Source: Aedes albopictus (lineage: Eukaryota; Arthropoda; Insecta; Diptera; Culicidae). From it: DNA of 64,000 nucleotides. Within the stretch, counting starts at the first letter, position 1. Each line of letters opens with the position of its first letter. The stretch lies in NCBI RefSeq assembly GCF_035046485.1, contig NC_085138.1:19101440-19165439 (forward strand), written 5' to 3'. The notes under the pieces were generated by a model that worked only from the letters and a program-made list of their open reading frames with translations, made no database searches and had not been told where the DNA came from. Positions 55,390-64,000 of this stretch are shown one piece after another. A program made the position numbers and the translations under genes.

Positions 55390-56016
55390 CTCCTGTATAC
55401 TTTTTGAGTTCCATTTTGGTCCCATATCAACTGTGCAAAATTTTAGATGGATCGAAGAAACTATATTTTAGCACCCGCCATTCTTAGTTTTTCATACGAT
55501 TTACTATGGGGAGATTTTACTTCTTCAAGGAAAAATCGCTTGAGGTCACCCATTGATCCCTAAAAATAAGTCGTTGAATGATTTATGTAGATAAATTCAC
55601 GAGGAATCAGACCTCCATAGGCCGTAAAGCGATGCGATATTCGTGGAAAAAGTTATTAGGCCTTACCCGATCGATAAAATGACGAGATTTTATTATTTAT
55701 TGTTATTCCTTACATGTTAAACAGTGTTGGCATGCCATTCGGTTTTCAGTCAATAACTTTTTCCACATGCCTTAGATCGCTTTTCGGTCTTTAGAGGGTT
55801 TGTTCCTCGTAAAATTTTCAACAGAAATCATTCATCGATATATTTTTAGGGGTTAAGGGGCAACCTGTGGCGATTTTTCTTTGAAAAAGTGATTTTCCCC
55901 ATAGTAAATCGTATGAAAAATTAAAACGACTGGCGCTAAAATATTGTTTCTCCGATCGAGCTGAAATTTTGCACAGTTGATATGGGGCCAAAATGGAACT
56001 CAAAAGTGTACAGGAG
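55390..56016. mobile_element. 627-bp foldback element next to (CA)n
   Basis: Inverted arms from CTCCTGTATACTTTTTGAG (left) to CTCAAAAGTGTACAGGAG (right), with 'catacgatttactatggg' and its complement inside. No ORF. Confidence 0.8.
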
Positions 56017-56043
56017 TAAAATGTCTTTTTGTGTCCCACACTA

Positions 56044-56232
<189 letters not shown>

Positions 56233-56236
<4 letters not shown>

Positions 56237-57556
56237 TCACCTCAATTCGTCGAGCTGAGTTGATTGGTATATGTGACTTGACCCTCCGGGCCTTCTATCA
56301 AAAAGTCGTTTTTGGAGTGAACATATAGCCTTTCCAGTACACTTAGTGTACGAGAAAGGCAAAAACGGAAGTTGATATAATTTAGTTTTAAGTATTTTTT
56401 GGGGTCGCTACAATTTTAATAGATGAATAACCATAACAAAATCGTAACAAAATTTGTTATGATTTTAGAAACAAAATTATATCAAAACTTGTTTATTTAA
56501 ACAGATGTATACAAACATTTGTTAAATTATACATATAAATATAATTGCCTATCACAACATTTCATAACACATTTATTGTAGTATTTGCTAGATTTTTTGT
56601 AACAGAATAGTTTCAAAATCTATTAGATTTTTGGTGTTGCCGCGAAACAACAGGACTGCTAAAAAGCCACTTCTGGCCAATTATTCGGCTGATAAGCGGT
56701 CTTCCGTTCTGAGATCCTGGCGAGGAAAATTCCAAAAAATGGTTTATTTATTTATTTGCTTTTGAAGCCGTAATGATTTTTTTTTTGTGGTGATGGGAAA
56801 AGTCAGTTTGAGTTAACCTTTCATCATACGGCCATGCTCAAATTGGCATAAAAACCTCATATCTTTTCAAATATATAATTACACAAATAAAAATACACAA
56901 AAGTGAACTTAAATTTTAAACATAAACCACTAAAATATCGTCAAATTAACACTATATAATCTTCCAAAGCATTTTACTCCTTATCCATAGTTGTGGTGTT
57001 TTGGTATTTCGGCATACAAAAAAATGTTCATCATTTCGTTGTAGCCCCTTGAAATAAAAAGGAAAGAACAAACAGGAAGCACCACTTATGGATGATAGTT
57101 AAATTCAGTGATCCTTCGTTGAAAACTTGTAACAGAAAAATAATTCAAATGCTGCAAACATTTCATTGAAGTTAACTGACATAGCTCGTAACCTCGTAAA
57201 CTGACATAGCTCGAAAATCTCCCGCACAGTTTTCACTCTTCACTACAATTTCCTCTTCAGCTGCAGTCAAACGCATCTCTTTGATTGAGCATGAGCATCA
57301 GCATGAGCATTACCGATCAGAAAGGCATAACAAAATTATAACCGATTAAGATATTTATTTCAAAGATTTTTCATAACAGAATGAGTTATAAAATTCGCCG
57401 GTTAGGTGTTAAAATAACAAAAAATATAACTGGAATTGCTCTAGTCATAACATAATCATAACAGGTCTTGATACAATTATAACAAGCTTATAACAAAATG
57501 AGATATAAAATATCAATCAAATTATATCACATGTTGTTATAAAGCAGTTATAAATA
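56233..57556. other. AT-rich repeat remnants, no gene
   Basis: Starts with 'cctttccagtacacttagtg' and 'acgagaaaggc', a common mosquito repeat end. The rest has 'gatcagaaaggcataacaaa' (57316), seen again in inverted orientation at 60585-60603. No ORF. Confidence 0.45.
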
Positions 57557-57861
57557 TCTATATATATATAAAAATGAGTTTGAAGTTGCTTTGAGGCAAC
57601 AAAACTCAAGAACGGCTGAACCTATCATCATGACTCTTACATGGATTGATTCGTATTCGTGGTGGCTGTGTTTATATGTACAAAAAGTTACGAAAATCAT
57701 CTAGAAAAGTAACAAAATTCAAAAAAATTGATTTTTCATGAGCTGGGAAGGAAAACAACACGATCGAAATGAAATCAATTTAGAGTGCGGTGACGTTATG
57801 AGCTCAACAGTTGTCAAACCACTACAGCTGGGCAAGACAACGTTTGCCGGGACAGCTAGTA
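57557..57861 (-). mobile_element. Element Z copy 2 (short, opposite orientation)
   Basis: On the minus strand it begins ACTAGCTGTCCCGGCAAACG (57861) and ends in a TATATATATATAGAT stretch (57557). These are the same two ends as the 3-kb copy at 21117-24107 but with no CAGA array. Confidence 0.65.
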
Positions 57862-57939
57862 TTGAATAAAAATTAAGTAGTGTAAAAATTAACTCATTCT
57901 TAGGTAATCAATTTTTAGAGTGAAATTTTATTTTTAGTA

Positions 57940-58075
57940 AAAAGTTACTGGCATCAAAAAACTTCTCCACATAGTAAAACCCAGGGATTCGAACCTACGA
58001 CGGCTAGAACCTAGAACAGGAGCTCGTCGTTTTTACAAGTGAGGCCATCACAGCACTTGAAGAGAGGGGCGATAT
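57940..58075 (-). mobile_element. tRNA-like SINE fragment
   Basis: On the minus strand a perfect B box GGTTCGAATCC (57995-57985) lies about 55 nt after an A-box-like TGATGGCCTCA. No acceptor stem can be folded, so it is a tRNA-derived retroposon rather than a tRNA gene. Borders are not fixed. Confidence 0.45.
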
Positions 58076-58539
58076 ATGCTAAAATGGTTCTTCATATTGG
58101 TAGCTCCTCTATAAATAGACTCGCTGATCCAACATACCAGAGAGGGAAAGTATGACGTCATCATACCCAGTTATGACGTCACCATGCACGTTACTACAGC
58201 CCATTTAGTCCCTCAGCTTCAATGTCGTGTGCACTCGTTGTGCACTAGAGCCAGCGTTCACTACATCGATGTGGAGCCCACATCGCTGTACTGTACATCG
58301 CGAATGGACGTCACACGTAACTGTTTTTAATACAGTTGATAGCAATTATATCTTCGTGTTATTAACTAAGTTGAACAGATAGCTAATGACTTTCAAATGG
58401 TGAAAAGTGTGTAACTAAGCACTAGTTGCGCCAGCTTGTATTTAAATGTTTAAAGCGTTTTTTGGCCTGTTTTATTTCATTATCATTAATTATTGATATT
58501 CCTGCTGCAAAGTTGTTTAGTAGTATTTTGGCGCAAGTG
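58076..58539. other. No gene seen
   Basis: Contains two 'tatgacgtca' motifs (58152-58161 and 58172-58181), CRE-like palindromes, and otherwise featureless sequence. Confidence 0.35.
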
Positions 58540-59880
58540 GTGAATGTTTCAGTAGGAATATCCACCGCAAATTCTTGCAGGAATATTCCCTTGGAGAGGA
58601 ATTTATGAAGGAATTTTTAAAAGGAAAGAAAAAAGCATTTCCATAATGAGTCATTGGTGTAATTGTCGATAAAATATGTAAAGAAACCTTTCGATAAATA
58701 CTTGAAGTAATTTGTTTTCGAACACAGAGCGTTGAGGAAATCCAGAAGGATATCAAACACTTCGTTTCGCTGTTGAACTAAATATTTTATTAACTTTAAC
58801 AAAACAACTACACTTCATTTGCTAGTACATAACTATTTCAATCGGCAGATATGCATACACAGATTATCTTTGCGAAAAAAACTGTAGTTAATTGTAGTGA
58901 TATTCACAACAGAGACTGAGTGACCACATACTAAGAAATTTCGAAGAAATTGGAATTGGATTGGAAAGTTTAACTTTAAAACTAGAACTTAATTAATTAC
59001 TGAGATCCTTCAGAATTTCTGATGGATTATCCCTGATGGAGAATCCTTTAAGGAATATGTGATGCATAGGCTGAAGTAATTTGCTAAGAATGTCCTAAAG
59101 AATCTCTCTTTTGGATTCTCTGAAGAAATTCTCAAGGGACGAAATGTATGTAGGATTTTAAACTTAAGATAAACCTTACGGGAAATCCCTATCACGAATG
59201 ATCTGTATACTGTACTGAATTCATATTAATAGTTGAGTAGTTGAGAGCTCCGACAGATCAAAGGTGACGTAATCTGGTCGGTGAAATATAATTGATGAAT
59301 TGGAATGTGTTTTCGTGTTCCATGATCAGAGATGATTGTGCATAGGAGTGATTTACTTGGGATCTCAACATGTATATGAACTAATCTTCCAACAAATCCT
59401 TGAGGCAAAGTTCTTTGAAGAATTCAAAAAGGAGGTCATGGAAAAAGTCATGAAGGAATTGTTGAAGAATTCCTTAGAGGATTACCCGGAAAAATACGTG
59501 GAGAAATTTCTTATGGATTTTTTTGCAGAAATTCCTGGAGAAAACCTTTGAAAATTTTTGCAAAAAATCTCTAGAGGAATTCCTTGGAGGAATTACCGTA
59601 GGAATATTTAGAGTAATTTTTTGTAGGAATCATCGGAAGCCTTTCTTAAGAAATCCTTGGAAAAGTAGCTGAAGAATTCTCCAACCACAATTTCGAGAGG
59701 AACTCTAGGGGAAATCTATTTAAGAACTTTTGGAGAAATATTTGAATATTTGACTGCACAATCGTCAGTAAGAATTCACGTAGGAATCGTTGAGAAAACT
59801 CTCGGAGAGATCTCTGGAAGAACTTCTAGTGAGAAATATTCCCTGAAAGTTCTCCGCAGCCATCCATAATAAACATTCAA
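58540..59880. repeat. Degenerate GGAATTCC-type repeat, third block
   Basis: Same diffuse 'ggaattcctt', 'gaagaaattc' and 'gaggaattac' units as at 44270-47535, more diluted by other sequence. Confidence 0.6.
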
Positions 59881-60604
59881 CCTGTAAGACATGTACAAAA
59901 TCCTGTAAACAAATGTAAACGCTGCAGTTCAATTACATATAACATTTTCCACTTGAGAGCCAAGGACTTCTCGACAACTTCGCTGATGAGTGATGATCCG
60001 AACTTCCTAGGGCAGCAGAATAATGGGATTTAACATATCTAATAGCTCGTAGTAGTGAAATTGTGCATACAATTTTACACCATTTGAGAATTTCAAGAAT
60101 CATGAACAACTTTGCTGAACTTACGAACCGTGCAGGTGATCTGGGTCATGATAAGAAACATTTAAAATTACCCAATATCATCACGTAATGGTGGAGTTAC
60201 TTACCTCATACCCTTCCAAAGTCATAAGCTTTCTGTACAAATTTGATGAAGACATGAGCTTTTTTGGTAGTTCATATAATAAAGGATATCAACAATTGTG
60301 TAATTTCTAAACACAATGGCGCCATACAGCGGTTAATTTACGCACTAAACACTACCAAAAAATATTGATTAGTTACACATTGCATTTAAAAAAATATTAC
60401 TGAGTTTGTTATAATGTTGATGTAATGATGATCAAATCACATATTTATTTTAATTGTAACTGACTTTGTTAGAACCTTGAAATAATACAAACTAGTTTTC
60501 GTACCGATTCCAGCAAATATATCTAAATATAACAAACCTTGATATAGATATCAACCGTTGATATAATTATGTTATGTTTTTGTTATGCCTTTCTGATCGG
60601 GTTG
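59881..60604. other. No gene seen
   Basis: AT-rich, with 'gttatgcctttctgatcggg' at 60585-60604 as the inverted counterpart of 57308-57327. These may be the ends of one older 3.3-kb element. Confidence 0.4.
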
Positions 60605-60915
60605 GTGACCGTACACTTCGTAGTTGCTACTCCGTGATTGACTAGAGCTAGCGGAATTGCACAGAGAACCAATAGATGGGACTTGGGATTAGCACACCTT
60701 CTTCATTGTGCACGTTCCGAGAACTCAAATTTTATTAGGTCAATAATGGCGCCGGCCACGTCCTTACGGTCAACCGGGGAATGAAAGGAATGTTAGTTGG
60801 ACAACCGTTGCTACTAGAGGTTGTATATACTACTGCCTCCACAGTTGTCACGGGAAGGAGTTTTTGTTAGTTGGGAGGGATTGGTAGTTACATAAATCAG
60901 GATTCACTTTGGTAA
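60605..60915 (+). repeat. Dispersed repeat W, copy 3
   Basis: Same block order as 51006-51300, with 'gcgccggccacgtccttacg' the best conserved part. Confidence 0.75.
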
Positions 60916-61256
60916 GCGTTGCAATTTATGGAACCGTGAGCATACACAAAACATATATTCACAGAATTGTGTCACCTCACAGTTTGGAGAAATGGTGAGA
61001 CCTTGAAAATTCTTAACAGGAATTTAGAGAAAGCCTTATGAAACCAAAGATATCTTGCGTCATCTCGCAATTAAGAGGACTGGTGAACCAATATATAATG
61101 TTACTTGCTTTTGATACTATGGACACGAAATATTGAGACAAAATTTTGTGCCGAAACCAATTGTGCCGAAACGTACTTATAAAGGAAAACAATACTGAAA
61201 CATATTGAAAAACAGAATACTGTGGCCAGCACCTTTCAGTGGCGGACTGTACAATA

Positions 61257-61934
61257 ACACTAGTTTACAGCATTTTTGAACTCGGTAAGCTGATGATCGT
61301 TTTTGGTGTAGAATCATGCCCTGAGTTCGAAAACGCGAAGGAAAAAAATTACAGTAGAGCGGAAATTTTTTCGACTTTCCATACAAGGTTGATGATTTGA
61401 AATCGATTTTTGTTCTATTTTTAAGCAATGTCGCTCACTTCACACATCTCATTCTCCGTAATCCATGCTCCGATTGAGCTGAATTTTTTACTGTATCTCG
61501 CCTACATATGATAAGTCAAAAAAACGTTGAGAAAGAATTTTTGAACTGTTTTTTTCTTATTGAAAAAAATACATTTCTTCATATATTTTTGGAAATTTTG
61601 CTAAAATTTAAGGAGATCGTTCCCAAAACTAGCCAATATCTTGAATTTTATCCATCTGACGCAAAACCTGCATTCAGATGATCAAATGGTATTATATTCA
61701 GCTTTTAATTTATGGAAAGAGTTTTAATATTGGTTGAACAAAACGCAAGATATTTGAATTTTATTAAATTCCATATTTTAAAAAGTTGTAAAACTCGATA
61801 TTGAGCTAAAACTCAAAAACTGTTCTACTTTAATTTTTTGAAGCACGGTTTTGAAATCAGCGCTAAATTATGCTTCAAAAATTTTGGTCGTTGACAGAAG
61901 TTCACGACTTTCGTTTTATTTTGTAAACTAGTGT
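61257..61934. mobile_element. ACACTAGTTTACA-ended MITE, copy 2
   Basis: Perfect ends ACACTAGTTTACA (61257) and complement (to 61934), AATA on both sides as a possible target duplication, 678 bp, same sequence as 41560-42239. No coding capacity. Confidence 0.88.
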
Positions 61935-63228
61935 AATATATGTAGGAAAATTTTATTGAAAATATGTGGATAGCGAGAATTTGCACCGACACTTAAACTT
62001 TGCAATGCTTGTAATGTAAATACACGAAAGATGAGTATGAGAAATATACACAAATAGATACATGATAGACAAAATGGAAGAGATAATTTTCAAGATGCAA
62101 CTTTCGACATTGACAACAAGAACCAAGTCGACACTCATGGTGACGAACTATACAAATTTGATCAAGATGTTCAAAAGATATATATATATATATATATACA
62201 TAATGAATAAATAAAATAATGAAAGAGAGACATACAGAAAGAAAATAACAAAGAAGCAACAAGGAACAATCTCACCAGATAAAAAAGCCCACCACACGAC
62301 TACGCGCGGTCCGGCTAACCCGACCTATAACTTTTCACTGATGGCTAGGTGGCTACTTCTTTGTAGCACCGCCATCCTGAATGCCGTTTGCGAGGGAACT
62401 CTCAAACGCATCTCTTTGATTGTTATCAAATATCAAATCGCATTATGTCATCATTAACCTATCACGCTTAAACGATTGGTATAATACACTTTTACGAGTT
62501 TATCTTTACATTTACACGGCTTTATTTATACATCTATGCGATTTAAACTGGCATAATCAGACAAAATATCGCGTGAAGTCGTATAATCATCGTAGTGAGC
62601 ACCTAATAAAAACAGAAGATAAAATTTATAAGATTAATAACGATGGTAAACAGAACATTTAGTATAGAAGATAGATGATGTCATATAAGAAAAACAAGAA
62701 AGAGCATAGACGATAAAAAATAGAGAATCACGCATTGATCTGCCTGATCACGTGGAATCTACTGTTCAAGTAACGAAAGGAAGTAGCAAAATAAACTTCT
62801 GCTCGACTTGACTCACAAAATAGACAATCCTTGTAATTTGCTGCCACTTCTATTCTCCGCATGTCGTCCTTTCTCTGTGTAGGGGTAAGCAAATTAATCG
62901 GTTGTGATGGGTGAATGCACAAACATTCCATTCAGGGGGGTGTTGGAAAAAGCTTGTAACCAGAGTCAACGAGCTGAATAATTTTCGCATTTAGTCTACT
63001 GTGTGGCGGTTGCTGCCTGGTCCTTTTGCGAACCGATGTAAATGGATTCAATGATCCATGCGCCTGAAGGCGAGTGGCAGTCGTGATTTTTTTTTCTGTT
63101 ACATTTCTTCTGGTGGTGCCTAGCTTTGGGCAGTATCCGCTAATTACGAAAGGTTCTTTTCTTTTTGTCCGATTCATTGGAACGGGTGTTCCGATGAATT
63201 TGCGTTGTTCGTCGTTATTTTTTGGCAG
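61935..63228. other. No confirmed gene
   Basis: AT-rich sequence with a short (TA)n run at about 62178-62200. Frames on both strands (for example 63177-62932) lack recognisable motifs. The phrase 'tcaaacgcatctctttgatt' (62402) also occurs at 57266. Confidence 0.4.
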
Positions 63229-63690
63229 TCAAACTTTGCCCGTTGATTCTGATTTTGTGGCCTCCAGCAAGGACATCCCCTTGTCTCCGACGCGATGTTC
63301 GATTCGCCTTAACCAGACCAGACCATGTTGCCTGCCATCGTCGTTTTTTTTACACATTGCCACGGATGTCCTCGTGCACAGGTGGAACCAAACGAGGACG
63401 ACACAGCCAGCCGCCATACCTAAGAAAAAGAGAGGAAAATAGACGATTTTAGACTGCCTCCGGTTATCGAAAGGAGTCGCATAAAAATAGACTATCGCGT
63501 TTCGCATCAAGATGTCACTGTCATTGAATCTGACAGCCGTTTGTCCACCTTTGTCAACTATTTCTGACGGGACGATGATTGGAATGTCTGTGTAACGGAA
63601 CTCTACAGGTAACGGTATGTAGAATTGATGGATGGGACAGGATGAGGAATGTCGAACAAGGTCCGCTCGTGTATACCTGCCTTTCAGCAA
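63229..63690 (-). CDS. Uncharacterised ORF, 153 codons
   Basis: The longest non-repeat frame near the right edge. It has one hydrophobic stretch (KIVYFPLFFLGMAAGCVVLV, about residues 83-102), which could be a membrane span. No family is recognised, there is no clear promoter, and a competing frame on the + strand covers the same bases. It may be a chance ORF. Confidence 0.2.
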   Translation of the reverse strand: MLKGRYTRADLVRHSSSCPIHQFYIPLPVEFRYTDIPIIVPSEIVDKGGQTAVRFNDSDILMRNAIVYFYATPFDNRRQSKIVYFPLFFLGMAAGCVVLVWFHLCTRTSVAMCKKNDDGRQHGLVWLRRIEHRVGDKGMSLLEATKSESTGKV

Positions 63691-64000
63691 AGCTCAACTC
63701 CACGAAACTAATTGATTGAAAAGAGCTGTTTTTTTTCTGTCTCCCTTGTTACCGAAACCATTTCGAGAAGGGATGAATTGTATGTAGAGTTCGATTCACT
63801 GCAGCAGAAAAGTTTTAGGAATGTGTTTGACAGTTTCCGGTCAGTTTGTAGACAGACATACAGCAGCGTTGCTAGAGGAGTTTTGAGTTTTCAAAACAAA
63901 ATTCTCCAAGATGGCAACCAACTGACACTTTGTCAATACCGTCAATTTCCGGACGTTGCTCAACAATATTGACAATATCACAATCTGTACACACTGCACT
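63691..64000. other. No gene seen at right edge
   Basis: A + strand frame at 63712-63972 has no recognisable motif. 'ccaagatggcaaccaactga' near 63908 recalls satellite S2 wording but is single-copy here. Confidence 0.35.

Noticed and set aside
57983..58060. Possible tRNA gene on the minus strand
   Set aside because: A perfect B box is present, but no acceptor stem or full cloverleaf can be drawn. More likely a tRNA-derived SINE.

Overview
The window is nuclear DNA of a culicine mosquito, most likely Aedes (aegypti-like). The reasons are the density and mix of transposable elements, a Feilai-type tRNA-derived SINE, many foldback MITEs, several non-LTR retrotransposon clades, TE-filled introns, and spliced host exons with GT..AG borders. 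There is no bacterial gene organisation, no operon and no CRISPR array. Very little host coding sequence is present: three small exons at the left edge (177-352, 461-669, 803-917), one exon at 25918-26082 that joins them in phase, and the first coding exon of a second gene at 41169-41424. All are on the + strand, and I recognise neither gene.

Between exon C (ends 917) and exon D (starts 25918) lies an inferred 25-kb intron built by nested insertion. The oldest recognisable layer is a non-LTR retrotransposon ('element B', minus strand) surviving as four pieces at 1655-1876, 9585-9715, 11403-11856 and 12571-13190. It was broken by a MITE (11857-12570), by a block holding a foldback element (10352-10754) and the SINE (10998-11175), by an RTE-like LINE (13191-14302), by two LINEs with AAAT-type tails (14303-15295 and 15296-19640), and most recently by a complete LTR retrotransposon (1877-9580).

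The LTR retrotransposon is the most informative unit. It is a Ty3/gypsy element of mdg1/412 type on the minus strand, with 413-bp LTRs that look identical, a 4-bp target duplication (CGTG), an intact gag, an intact pol one frame back behind a canonical T TTT TTA slippery heptamer, and no env. Its long leader carries an 81-codon ORF for a predicted N-myristoylated single-pass membrane protein with a basic cytoplasmic tail. That architecture is like small fusogens of the FAST type and is the best candidate here for an unusual biological system.

From 20 to 25 kb there are dispersed repeats and an extraordinary (CAGA)n array of 1,659 bp with one visible interruption (21337-22995). From 26 to 40 kb come foldback MITEs, a decayed RTE-like LINE (29190-30640), a 5'-truncated LOA-type LINE with RT and RNase H (31116-33350) inserted in a roughly 135-bp satellite, a second satellite of roughly 147 bp with nested MITEs, and a 2.2-kb insertion bounded by 22-bp direct repeats (37086-39319). 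From 41.4 kb to the end the sequence is almost entirely repeats: degenerate GGAATTCC-rich low-copy tandem DNA (44.3-47.5 kb and 58.5-59.9 kb), TA-flanked MITEs, two tiny TTAA-flanked elements, a roughly 155-bp satellite and a (CA)n tract. One weak uncharacterised ORF lies at 63229-63690.

Coordinates of repeats without clear target duplications are approximate. Clade names of the non-LTR elements are from motif recognition only.
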